Shown here: positions 23,976 to 36,131 of the stretch, one piece after another
How the letters are laid out: every line of letters begins with the position of its first letter
Position numbering within the stretch: the stretch's first letter is position 1
Assembly: GCA_027943335.1 (NCBI GenBank)
Contig: BSBK01009268.1
Span: 442,001-506,000, forward strand
Origin: Chamaecyparis obtusa
Taxonomy: Eukaryota > Streptophyta > Pinopsida > Cupressales > Cupressaceae
Direction of reading: 5' to 3'
Length of the DNA: 64,000 nt
Made by a program: the position numbers and the translations under genes
The notes under the pieces: generated by a model
Seen by the model: the letters and a program-made list of their open reading frames with translations, nothing else
Database searches by the model: none
What the model was told of the DNA's origin: nothing

Positions 23976-26900
23976 ATGGATGCATCACTTTTTCACCATA
24001 TCAAAGATTGAGTTAGACCTATAATAAAAAGGGAACCAATAGAACCTTTGGAAGAAGACCCTATTCTAGCTTTGTCATTCATTCCAAATGAAGTTTGGCA
24101 CTTGGAAGATATAAAAAGTTATTTGAAATGCAAGTTTGAGACCATAGGAGATGGTAGTTTGATTATGGAATACAACAAGATCTATAAACATGATATGTCA
24201 TTCAATCAAGGGTTTGAATATCTGAAAGATATTGATATCATTAATTATACACTACATTATGAATTTCAAAATGATGAATGAACTAAGATAATCTTGAGTA
24301 GGATTCACAATGAGAAATTTTGGTTAGATGATAGAGCCATAGACATCACCGTAGACCTTATTCATGAGGTAGCTGGTCTATCTAAATCTGGAGTAACTCC
24401 TTTGGATGAGAAAAATGTGAAGAAAACTGTGTTGGATAACATAAGTCATCTTACAATGGAAGAGGGATTGTAACCAGCAAGATCATACAAGATGATGTTA
24501 GATATGTGTGCAAGATTTTAACCTCAAAGCTTTTTGCAAGTTCTAGAGAAGATGATATGGCAACTGGCATCGTACATGTAGCCTATCATATATGTGTTGA
24601 AAATGTTCAAGTAGACATGTGTGAAATTTTGAGAATTCAGTTGACAGAGAACCTTGATCAAGAAAACTAAGAACTCATAAGAGTTTAGATTATCATCTTT
24701 GATCACATATAGGTTTTTTCATTTGTTAAGGAGATTTCCATATACTATAGGAGAGGATTGGAATGATAACAAGAATACCATGGACATAATCAACATGGTG
24801 TACCTAAGACACCCTATAGACAAAGTGAATGAGAGTGCCACTTTGGTAATAAAAAAATTTCAAAATCAAATGAGAAAAAGATCAAGGATTCCACCAGCTA
24901 TTATGGAGAAATACAAAAATGAGATATGTTTTTTGGTTGATACTAACTTTACTTTCATTGAAGCAATTGAACCTAGAGTGGAATTTGTAGATCCACTAGA
25001 ATATGAAGTTTCTAAAGTTGAAATTGAAGGATATATGAGAAGATTACTTAAGGGTAATTTGGATGCTAAGCATGCTAGATTTGGGACATATGAGGAGAAC
25101 TTTGACTCCGCAAAATCATTGTAGGCATAGAAGATAGCTAAGAAAAGAGTAGACAGTACTATTAAGAAAATACTTAAAGACACTGGCATGATAGAGCATG
25201 AATTTGAGATTACGAAGAAAACTACAACAGGAATAAGAGATATAGGATAGAAAGAAATCCTATTAGTTCCACCCCTAACATCTCTTGCAGCCCCTACTAA
25301 AGAAACTCAGGACTTAGAGGAAGAATTCTAAGAAGTGGAAGTGCAGAAAGTAAGAAAATCCACTAGATCCTTCACCACTCCACCAACAAAAAGAGTGAAG
25401 GAAATGGAAAGAGGTCTAGGTAAAAGATAGAAGACCATCTTTACCCCTATTTAGAGGAAAACACTAGAAGCTAAAACAAATGAGGAGGCAGGAAGCAGTT
25501 AAAAGAAATGGAAACCAAAGATTGACAAAGTGAACCCTTTAATAATAAATGAAGGTGATTTCACTAAACTGAACAAATACTATGATATGTATGATAATTT
25601 TGAGAAATTGAACTTGGAGAATATAGTTTTCAGACACATGATACTGGCAGATAAGAAATTTGATGACATTAATGGAAAGATTCTCAACGACTTGTATGAG
25701 AAATTAGTAAATAGGAAAAAGAGAGAAATAGAGGAAGACAATGGGATTAGAGAAATATTTGTAAGGATGTTGCGTGAGATAAAAGATGAAAAAAACTTTA
25801 AGGAGATCATGAAGAATCTTAGCACCCATCTAAGAAAGAAAAGAAGAACCATACTAATAATGGGAGGTAGCTATGAAGAAATAAACAGAGAGACAAAGCA
25901 AGTGGTTATGAAGGTCATGACATCTGGACCTAGTGAGCACATTAATGAATTTGATCAAACAATTGAAGCAGAGCATTAGATTGATCCATCAATAGCATTG
26001 CCACCATATATTAACATCGAGGATGAGTCTATGACCATAGAAGGAACAAATATCACTCTGGACAGTGAAGAAAATCTATTTGAAGACATTGTTGGCAATT
26101 CAGCTGATGAATAGAAAGACATGGTAGTAAATGAGGTAGAATAAATTGAAACAAGGAAGAAGAGAAAGAAGTAACACAAGAACAACCATAGATTGATGCA
26201 GCAGTAGTAGAGCAAGAAGTTCCTAAGGAGTAGATAGTAATCATTCCTAAGCCTAATGAAGTAGCATAATCAATACAAAAACCATAGATTGAATCAATGT
26301 TTGCTAGTCTTGGATAGGAAGTTGATGATGATGATCAAATAGAGTTGATCTCATCTTTAAACAAGATTATTGGGAAGAATAAGAAGGTGAAAATCCTAGA
26401 AGGAACACTACTTGAGGTGACTAAGAAACTAAAAAGCATAATATCTAGTCAAATCAGTGAGACAAATCCACAAGGAAAAGCAAAAGAGGTTGTGAAAGAT
26501 TTTGATACATAATTCACTAACCTATCAGATATAGCACAATAAAAGCCCAAGAAGCTCATGATGCTCAAATATTTCAAGATGTATGTCAGAATATCAAAAA
26601 TGATATAGACAATTTGGATATTTTTATTAAAGAATTAAGAAGATGTTTGGAAAGAGGAAAAACATTGTACATTCAGTGTACAAAATCTAAGAAATAACGT
26701 ATTGACAAGCCTACCTCACTTGACATAGAATCTTGATGGTTTTGGATGCTCAACTAGCGATTGATTCAATTAAGGCATAGATAGCTAGGGTAGATCTTAT
26801 GGTTTTGAAGGGGGCCTCCCGACCACTTTATCTATTTCTGGCGACATCAAAGAGATATACCATGATGCTTGTTGCCTGAAAAAAGATAGATTACCCTATT

Positions 26901-27342
26901 GGCTAAAATAGAAAACCATACATCAGAGTTAATAGAGAATACAAAGATCAAAGAAGAAGAGTTACAAGTGGTAGTGAACCTTTTGTCAAGCCCTAATGTG
27001 AAGATCTCAGACATTGAGAGGAACATAAGTAAAATCTATGATGATATGAGACTTCTCAATGATGAGAAGGAGAAAAGATTGAAAATATTCTCTCTATTAA
27101 AAGAGCATGTATCAATAAAGTTGAGTATTCTTGAAAATCGATTGGAGGAATGTCTTTCTTCAAAGACATCTTATGGAAAATTTCACTATGCAAACCTAAA
27201 GGCATGTGAAATTGCATCTTTTGGCCTTTGCGCATTCCTAAGTGTTTCAGATGCAATAAAAAAGTCATGTAGCAAGGCGATAGAGAGCCTGAAGAGCAAT
27301 TTTGCAGATTGTGTTGCAAGGCTATCGGCCTTGCAATCCTAA
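23976..27342 (+). pseudogene. Element G ORF2, conserved protein of pol-less elements
   Basis: ATG 23976 (MDASLFHHIKD; H has MDVSLIHNFKD). The frame matches H along its length: LEEDPILALSFIP, ILSRIHN..FWLDD, FFHLLRRFPYTIGEDWND, SRIPPAIMEKYKNEICFLVD, LNKYYDMYD, KKRRTILIMGGSYEEIN, YIQCTKSKK, SSPNVKISDIE, ending ALQS at 27342. The middle is basic, acidic and Thr/Pro-rich, and the C-terminal third looks like a coiled coil. Many stops, plus a stretch at about 26700-26890 with no match in H. Length about 1100 codons including that stretch. No catalytic motif, signal peptide or clear membrane segment. The conserved blocks among independent families argue that the protein was once under selection; function unknown. 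Confidence 0.75.
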
Positions 27343-27589
27343 AATCTTAAGGTAAAATAATTTTGACATAAGTTTTTGACACCTTTGTCATTGTTGTAAA
27401 AGGGGGAGTAGTATTAGTAGAAAATTGTATGTATAGATAGTATATATGTATAGCATGAAGTATACTCATAGGGGGAGTATACATATTTTAGAGATATAAG
27501 TAGTTGTGTAAATTTTTATATGGCCACAATTTTGTATCTTAAAGTTTTTTGGGACTCAGTTAATTTTCCCATATGTTGCCACCAATGAT

Positions 27590-27601
27590 AAAGGGGGAGA
27601 T
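27590..27601 (+). other. Polypurine tract of element G
   Basis: AAAGGGGGAGAT directly before the 3' LTR. Two more GGGGGAG tracts lie upstream (about 27401-27408 and 27469-27476), giving three in 200 bp. Multiple polypurine tracts are a known trait of Sirevirus-type copia elements. Confidence 0.75.
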
Positions 27602-28530
27602 TGTTGGCAATTTGGCTAAGTAGGATATAATATTGTTGTCATTATGGCAACATATCATCACCATGATGATAGCATAATAGAAGGAAATAGTTTTGTATGA
27701 GCGCAAGTGAAAATTGTCTAAGTACAATAGTGTTTACTAGTCTAATCAGCAATAGTTTTGGTTAGCGATGTTCATAGAAGAAGGTTTAGTGCATGCACAC
27801 TTGAACATGGATAATTCAATGTATATCAAAGCCACATGTGAGAGTGCAAGTTTGTATGACATGTACAGAAGAAGATATTAAATAATTACAGAGAGAGTGT
27901 TGAAGTCGACCTAAACAGAGAAAGAAGATAGAATGTGAATTAAAAGTTAAGGGATTATTTTGTTTATCAAATAATGACTTAACCATATAAGGGATGACAT
28001 CCTAGGTGTTAACCCTTAGGCAGCATGAGTTAGTTTTGTATTTTGGAAAGAGTCTATGTTTTGTAAGTCGGTTGGAAGTTATTAATTATAATAACTTGTA
28101 TATATGTAAGAAGCATGTAATGCAAAGTTGTAATGTTGTAATGTTATGATTGTAAGTAATGCGAAGTTGTATATTGGAAGTAGGAAAGAAAGAAGATGTC
28201 GTATATAAAAGTGAAGAGCCTAGAAAGCTAAATCAGAATAGGAAAGCTATTTGGAAGCAACAAAAGGTTATGTACTTTACCTTTGCATTTAGATATCATT
28301 AGTATATTGCATGTCTGGGAAGTGATCTCATCTTGCAAACATCCTATTTTTTAATACCAAATCCTAATAGGGTTGAGGCTTCTAACAAGGCCTAGAGTCC
28401 TTTAAGTAGGACAGAGACACTATATGTATGTAATAGACTCCTAATAGGGTCAAAATTCTTAACTAAATACTTTTGATTAGTGGATCACTTGTGGGTATCA
28501 TCCCCACTAGGGTTTTCCCTTGGCCAAGGT
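27602..28530 (+). repeat. G 3' LTR, left part
   Basis: Begins TGTTGGCAATTTGGC after the polypurine tract and runs to AAGGT (28526-28530), where element H is inserted. The LTR continues at 42545. Confidence 0.85.
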
Positions 28531-29544
28531 TGTTAGAAATAGGGAATACTGAGAGGGGGGGGTGAATCAGTATTCCACAAACTTTCATTTTTTCCCAATT
28601 ACATGGATATAACAGATTATCTTTACAAATGCATAACATAAGAAGCTAAATAACATGCATAAAACTAAAGAACTCATAACACATTATTTGTTCTCGAGGA
28701 AACCCTGGCCAAGGGAAAACCCTCATGGGGATGGTACCCATAAAGATCCACTAATCAAAAATATCCTATTAAGGATGTTGACCCTGTTAGGATTCTATTA
28801 CAATCATATAGTGTATTAGTCTTGATTAAGAGGCTATAAGCCTTGTTAGAAGCCTCAACCCTGTTAGGAGTTGTCAATACAATATATGATTACCAGATGA
28901 GCCCACTACCCAAACAAGTAATGTACAATATACTGATTACAAAAATGGGTCAAGCTACATAACCTTATATTGCTTGCATCAATATCTTTTCTCTGCTATC
29001 ATGCTTCGCATCATATCATTACAATTATCATTCATACTTTTTACTTCTTCACAATTACATTTATACAAGTTATTAAGGCTAATAACTTTACATGGTCGGC
29101 TGCCATATTACAAAATGAATTTATCTAAGGGTTAACATCTAGGATGTAATCCCTTCATATTGTTAAGTCATTATTTTGATAAGCAAAATAATCCCTTAAC
29201 TGTTTACCAATTTTGTCTTCATATTCTGTCCTATCGGCTAGACACTGTCTTTGATAAAACTGCCATAACTCTTTCCGTGCATGTTGTATTGACTTGCACT
29301 CTAAGATAGGTTTCCAAAAGACATCATAGACTCTATGTTCAAGTGAAAAAGCATTGAACTTACTCCAGTAAACATCGCAAACAAAAACTATGTCCGAGTG
29401 CACTGGTGAAAACATTGTCTTACACTTAGACAAATTTGCAATGCACTCTGCTATACTTGCTCTCTGACCTGTGTGCTCTTCATGAGGATCATATGTTTCC
29501 ATAATGACAACATCTATGTACTTAACTCAGCCAAATTTCCAACA
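28531..29544 (-). repeat. 3' LTR of element H
   Basis: 1014 bp, TGTTAG...CCAACA. Roughly 93% like its partner over the first 150 bases by eye, so H is older than F. Confidence 0.9.
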
Positions 29545-29559
29545 ATCTCCCCCTTTTTC
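29545..29559 (-). other. Polypurine tract of element H
   Basis: The minus strand reads GAAAAAGGGGGAGAT. Further tracts near 29692 and 29750 make three, as in G. Confidence 0.8.
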
Positions 29560-29824
29560 ATTGGTGGCAACATATGAGAAAATTGGCTAAGTGTACAAGT
29601 TCAAAATCTCAAAATTGTATCAAAATTGTGGCCATAGTATAAGATATATATACTATCCTTATAACTCCTTAAAAATCTTATCTCTAATCCAATACTCCCC
29701 CTAGGAGTATCAATCCTTATTATATATATCAATTTTCTGCTCTATATCTCTCCCCCTTTGACAACAATGACAAAATAAAGTAGGGAGGGTTACAAAATTG
29801 TGTCACAAAAAAGATTATACCTTA

Positions 29825-32800
29825 GTTCCTTATTGCAAAGCTGGTAGGCTTGCAACACAATCTAAAAAATCAATTCTCATTGCTTCTATCTCCTTCTCCC
29901 ATTATTTCTTAATGGAATTTTCCACATTGAGTAAAGTGCTCAATCCATAAGCTGCTATTTGGCATGCTTAAAGGTTTTCAAAGTTAAATTTTTAAAAAGA
30001 TGTTTTTGCTGAAAGACATTCTTCTAATTGTTCTTCAATAATATTTAACTTCATAGAAGTATGTTCTCTCAAAAGAGTGAATCTTCTCATTTTTCTATCT
30101 CTCTCATCTTGCAAATTTCTGATTTCATCATACAGTTTCCGAATTTTCTTCTCAACATCACATACCTTCACATTTGGGCTAGAAAGAAGGTTAGATTCAT
30201 TCTGAATTTCTACTTCTTTCAACTTTATCTTCTGATCTTCTTTTGTTGTTAAGGTCTTTGATTTTGTACATTGTATGTACAATGAATTTCCTATTTCCAA
30301 ACTCTTTCTCAAATTCTTAATACAAATATTAAGATTTGTAATATCATTTCTGATATTCTGACTGATGTTCAAGAGCATTCCAACTTCATAAGTGGCTTGA
30401 GCTCTCACTTTTGCAATATCAGATAGGTTAGTGAATTCATTGTCAAAAGTGCTCATTACTTTCTTAGGTTTCTCCAAGGGGTCTGCTTATGAAATTTGTG
30501 TAGTTACAATGCCTTGTAACTTCTCAGTTAATTCCTTCAGACTTCCTTCAAGATTTTTCACTTTCTTATTCTTTCCAATGATTTTATTCAAAGATGTGAT
30601 CAATTCCAACTAATCATCATCATCAACATCCTTTCCTAAATCCTTAAAAAAAGATCTAATTTTCTTCTTTCTAGTCTTAGGAGTAAGATTGATGTCTTCT
30701 TTGGTGGGAATAGGTGCTTGAATCTTTGTTACTTTAGGTCCTTCATTGACAGTTTGGGTCTGCTCTACTTTTGTATCTGGTTCATCAACAGCTGAATTGT
30801 CAACAATGTTCTCCAAATCCTTGAATACATTGTCATCAATATCCAAGGTGACCTTTGTACCTTCTATGTCCATTGTTTCATCTTCAATGTTAATAGCTAG
30901 AGGAGAGGGAATATCCTCTTGTTCTTCTTGCTCTGCTGCAACTGATGGCTCTCTAACAATTTCTTCCATAACCTTGATGATTGCATGCTCTATCTTATAG
31001 TTTATTTCTTCATATTTGCCTCCCATAATCAAAATGGTTCTCCTTTTGGTTCTCAAATGGGTGCTTAAGGCTTTCAAGATTTGCTTAAGGTGTCCATCAT
31101 CTCTTACCTCACAAAGCTTTCTCACAAGATTTTCTCTGATAGATTTGTCTTCCTCAATTTCTCTCTGCTTCCTTTTTACAAGTTTTTTGTACAAATCATC
31201 AGGTATCTGACCTTGAATTGAATCAAACTTCTTGTCTACCAAAATCATATGCTTCACGATAGCATTCTCCAGATTAAGTCTATCTAAATAATCATAAAGA
31301 TTATAGTACTTGTTCATTCTAGTAAAGTCTCCATCCTCAATGATCTACTCATTAAGCTTTTCAACTTTGGGTTTCCAAGATTTCTTCTTGATGGTAGTAT
31401 CATCATCTTTTATATCTGCAACTTTTCTAGGAATAGGTGGCAGCACAGTTCTCTGCCTCTTACCAAGTACAGTAGAAATTTCCTTTATTCTCTTGTGTGG
31501 AGGAAGTGGATCCAGTAAGTCTGCTTGCTACTTGTTCTTTCTCTGGTTCCTCTACTTTCACCTTGACTTGTGTAGCTTCTTGCTGTCCTGCACTTGATGA
31601 CAAGGGTGGAGTTGTCAAAACTTCACTCTCTCTGACTGCTACTGCTGTCTGTTTAGCCACTAAAAACTCATGCTCTATCATTCTTGTGTCTTTCAATATT
31701 TTCTTTATAGTGCTCTCAACTCTCTTATTAGACTACTTTTCTTCAATTATAGCTTTTGCAGAGTTGAAGTTCTCTTCAAAAGTTCCAATTTTGTTACAAT
31801 GAGTGTCCAACTTATACTTAAGTAACCTACTGATATATTCTTCTACTTCTACCTCAGGTATCTCATAGCCAAGAGGGTGTATGGACTTTGTTCTAGGTTC
31901 CATTGCTTCAATATAGGTAAAGTTAGTGTCAACCATGAAACATATATCATCTTTATACTTTTCCACAAGTGACTGTGGAATTCTTGATCTGCCAGTTACC
32001 AAGTTTTGAAATGTCTTCAATACCAACATAACACTCTTATTTACTTTATCAATAACATGTCTCATGTATACTTTATTGATTCTTTCCATTTTGTTTTGTC
32101 CATCATTCCAATCATTTGCAATGGTTTAGGGAAATCTTCTCAATAAGTGGAAAAACATATATGTGATTAAGGATGAGAAACTAAACTGTGCATACTTAGT
32201 TTTCTTAATCTTTTCCAAATTCTCAAACAACTGAATTCTTAGAATTTCACACATATCAACTGGTACCTTGTCAATGCACATTAAATAAGCTATGTGTACC
32301 ATTCCAGCTACCATGTCATCCTCTCTTGAATTTGCACAAAACTTAGTGGTTAGGATCTTGCATAGGTATCTCACATCATCTTGTTTGATCTTACTAATTA
32401 TAATTCCTCTACCATTACAGGTTGAACCTATGTTGTCCATGACTATTTTCCTCATGTTCTTCTCATTTAAAGGAATAGAATCAACTTTAGATAATCTAGT
32501 GACTTCATGAATCAATTCAAATGTAATTTCTATTACTCTATCCTCTAGCCAAAAGTTTCCACTGTGAATTCTGCTCAAGATAATCTTAGTGCATTCTTCA
32601 TTGTCAAACTCATATTGCAATGCATACTTAATGATTTCATTTCCTTTCAAATCATCATATCCTTGTTTCAATGACATATCTTGGTTGTAAATCTTTTGAT
32701 ACTCATTGGTAAAATGACTATCACTGATGGTTTCTAACTTGCATCCTAGATAACTTCTCACATTCTCCAAATGCAAAACTCCATCTGGTATGAATGATAA

Positions 32801-32896
32801 TGCTAACCTAGGATCATCTTCCAAGGGTTCTACTGGTTCCCTCTTCATTCTAGGTCTACTTTTGTCTTTGAAATTGTGAATTAAAGATACATCCAT
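29825..32896 (-). pseudogene. Element H ORF2, best-preserved copy of the conserved protein
   Basis: ATG 32896 (MDVSLIHNFKDKSR). Open to a TAA at about 32123-32125 (Tyr codon in G), then in the same frame to about 31733. A TAG, a frameshift near 31490, a TAG near 31345 and a TAG at 30607-30609 follow (Gln expected from G), then a stop near 30480; the C-terminus lies near 29825. Blocks: residues 1-260 globular (LALSFIP, ILSRIH..NFWLED, GRGIIISKI, MCEILRIQLFENL, FFHLLRRFP); RIPQSLVEKYKDDICFMVD; a hinge rich in Glu/Val/Thr; NKYYNLYDYLDRLNLEN; KRRTILIMGGKYEEIN; then a Lys/Glu coiled coil. The first block loosely resembles plant 'putative transposon protein' domains in layout; unproven. No transmembrane helix is obvious, unlike Sirevirus env-like ORFs. 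Confidence 0.78.
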
Positions 32897-33488
32897 GATT
32901 GCTTCTAATTATTTATACCAATTCAAAGATCTATTAAGAAAAATATCTCAAATTCATGATTTTAGGGCTTGCGTAGATTCGACGCTCAAATCTTTCACCA
33001 AATCACCGCAAAATGCTTCCAATCACTACTCTTTGCTCTCCTAAACACTTGTATTCACTTTGATAATCAAATAATACTAATTATAACCTTTTATTACTTC
33101 AATCTCACTTAGATCTGACATCACATTCAATTCTTTTTCCGCTCCTTTCCAAAAAGTTGTTTTTGTTAACCTGCAAAACTTAAAACTTCTTACAATCTCG
33201 CAAAACATAATATTTTTCTTTGTGCTCTTAACCATAGCATTATAACATCATAAAATACCTTGCATTAACTACACAAGACTTAATCCATCATAAATCTACT
33301 TCTACACTAATTCTAAGTTCCTAATTTACTGTAATTTACATAAATTAAGTGCTTTGAGATAGGTCAGGTAAGGATTCATTCTTACCACTTGATACTTCAC
33401 CTTTCTGATTACCTTCAATGTTGAATATGTCTCCTTGATCTGTGCTTTTGATAAACTTTACTTCATCTATATTACTACAACATCCTTT
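32897..33488 (-). other. Gag-ORF2 spacer of element H
   Basis: AT-rich non-coding stretch between the Gag-like stop and the ORF2 ATG, collinear with the G spacer. Nothing else recognised. Confidence 0.5.
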
Positions 33489-33923
33489 CTATCTATTACC
33501 TGCATCTTCATTCCTTCTTGCATAACTTCTAGGGTTAGGATTAGGCTGAAAAACTCCATTGTTCATTCTGCAAAACCTTGTTGTATGTGCAATCTTGTTA
33601 CATATCCGACAAACAATTCCCTTGTTCCCATATCTTGGGCTAGGTGGATTAATCCATGATTTGCAGTTTCTAGCAATGTGTCCAATTTTGTTGCATCTAT
33701 AACATATTACTCCATTTCTTCTATTCATATCTTCAGTAGGTCTCTTATCTACATTGTTAGTATTCCTAAACATTCTACTATTATTGCTATTCTCAATAAA
33801 TTTAGGTTTTCTACATTCAATAGCTTTATGTCCAAATCCATGACAATTATAACAATAACCTTTAAGGGGTTTAAATTGCTTACCTATGCAATCTCTCTTC
33901 ATATGACCAATAGTGTTACAAGT
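33489..33923 (-). pseudogene. Element H Gag-like protein, zinc-knuckle part
   Basis: Contains knuckles CYNCHGFGHKAIEC, CYRCNKIGHIARNC and CRICNKIAHTTRFC with intact ligands, then a basic tail ending at 33489. A first knuckle (TCNTIGHMKRDC) is cut by solo LTR J: its first Cys codon lies on the other side of J. The coiled-coil half is at 41458-40963 and 35423-35223. RNA binding is the family role. Confidence 0.8.
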
Positions 33924-33928
33924 AAAGC

Positions 33929-34159
33929 TGTGTGTGTGAAAATTGTACCTGATCTATAGACACAACACTTTAGTAAAACATTAGAGGTTAGGAAAAATGA
34001 AATCGTGCAATGAATTGAAAGATAAACTAACCAGGTAATTTACTGCCTTCTAATAGGTGCGAGTATGATGTTCTTAGATTGTATCGAGATCAGTGACCTT
34101 GACAACACCTAAATGAAGGATTTGAATGCAAAACTGATATGAAATATGAATGAAATTAA

Positions 34160-34230
<71 letters not shown>

Positions 34231-35217
34231 TTATTTTTTATTTTTTTTTCTATGCAATGATATGATAAAAACTCGATATGAAATCTAATCTATATGAAAT
34301 TGATCTAACAATAATATGAAAACAAAAGTGATCTTACAAAACGTGGTTGATTCGCAAAGAAGCTCTGATTCTCTAGATCGCAATTCACTAGCTTAAGTTC
34401 ACAAGTTATGAGATGTTTGTGGATCCTGAGCCTTGATTTTATAGAAATCCAGGGCTTTGGAGGTGCATGGATGAAAGCCATAAATCACTCAAATAACTCA
34501 GCTTGATTTTTGAGTTATTTTTAAATAAAGATAATTAACTCACAAAAACATGCAAAAGTAGAGTTTAACTCAAATTAGAAGTTTAGATCAACTTTAAAAC
34601 TCAAAAATGATGTTGAGTTCCAAAAAGTCAATAACTTGCATTGATTTTCTGATTTGGAGTTTAACTACTCTTTGATTGTGCACATGGATAATTATGAATT
34701 AATAAATAAATAAAGTGATTTATTTCCAACTTAATTGATTTTGAAAAATAAAACAATTGATTTATGGGTTAATCAATCATTTAATCAAACTTTTATTCAA
34801 AAATAATATTATTAAAAATTGACAACTTGCTTTAATTAATTAAATAAGAATTTAATCAATTATTCATAGGATTTTGGATTTGTTGTCAAAATTAAATAAT
34901 ACGATTTAGGAATAAATAGAATTAACTTCAATTAAATAATTAAGTGGCAGAATTAAATCTAATTAATTAAATATTTAGAATATTCAATTAATCAAACTTT
35001 AGGATAAATAAGATTTATTGCCAAATAATCATTAAATTAAAGATAATTATGATGATTAGGAATATTACTAGGACTATTCCCCGATGTAGAATTTAAGATA
35101 ATCAATTAGGATTCGATGATGTGCAGATGTGCCTTTGGTTAGGACTTTGATGTCGATTTCATTCGATGTGTCGATATAGAGGTTAATGAACTTATAGCCC
35201 ATTTTTGGGGTATTACA
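33929..35217 (-). repeat. Solo LTR J within H gag
   Basis: 1289 bp, TG...CA ended. On the minus strand it begins TGTAATACCCC and ends TTTTCACACACA. Flanked by AAAGC (33924-33928) and AAATC (35218-35222), a 5-bp duplication with one mutation. Removing it rejoins the reading frame through the first zinc knuckle of H. No internal domain, so a solo LTR left by LTR-LTR recombination is likely. The start resembles Ty3/gypsy LTRs, but the family is not certain. Confidence 0.75.
34162..34226. repeat. (AT)n microsatellite in solo LTR J
   Basis: 65 bp of pure TA alternation followed by a T-rich stretch. Confidence 0.95.
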
Positions 35218-35428
35218 AAATCATCTACCTTTGAATTCTCTTTCCATACCTTTGGGTGATTCTTCTTTCTTCGGTGATTTTTCTCCTTTAGGTGTTTCTT
35301 CAGATTTGTTGATCTCATCAGACTTCTTTTCATCTATGCTTTCAGATATTTTCATATCTAGTTCCTTGCTTCCATCATCTATCTTTAATGCATTGAATCC
35401 AAGACCAGTCTTATCATAGAATGGTTTC

Positions 35429-36081
35429 TGTAAGGAAACTCAAGTGCGGAAATAGCTTCCTACACTAATCTCTATAGGAGAGTATTGTGCAAATTCTTAT
35501 AAATCCTTACAATTTCAGATTCGTTAACTACTTTAACAAAGATATTGCAACCACATACCATGCATACAGAAAAATAGAGAATGACACAATGATATACCCT
35601 AGGGAAACCTTTCAGTAAAAACCCCAGCACTCCAAAACCTGCACAATGTATTGATCAAAACTATTATAGCTTACAATACACTTGCAATGCAAGTTCTTTC
35701 AGAAGATTTTTAAAACCTTGAAGACAAATCATAGTAGCATAAAAATGTTCCAACAATACACTCACATCAGATCTCTTCACAACCCTAAAAAAGCTTATAT
35801 CATGCGCTTCACTTTTTAGGGCTACTCCCAAAGATAACCGTATTAGGGTTTTACCAGTATAGTACTCAAATTTATCAGTTGTGACATGTCTTCACCTATC
35901 ATTGAATCTTCCTGACATAGCTCTTACGTGTCATAGGAATCCATCATAACCATTTTAGCCATGATCTCCTTACACACAATTCAAGATGCTGACACATCAA
36001 CATTATTTGCAAGAAATACATTTTAAAAAACAAATAATAAGAATAGGAATTATCCAAGGTTGAGACACCTTATTCCTAACA
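35429..36081 (-). repeat. 3' LTR of element I
   Basis: 653 bp, TGTAAG...CTAACA; polypurine tract AAGTGGGAGAA (minus, 36082-36092) adjoins. Lacks about 24 bp present in the partner at 40709-40737. Confidence 0.9.
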
Positions 36082-36131
36082 TTCTCCCACTTGTCAAACA
36101 CCTTGTAAGAGCAACAGGAATGTAATAGGAA

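Noticed and set aside
34162..34226. (AT)n in J as an origin or promoter
   Set aside because: Pure dinucleotide repeat without supporting context.
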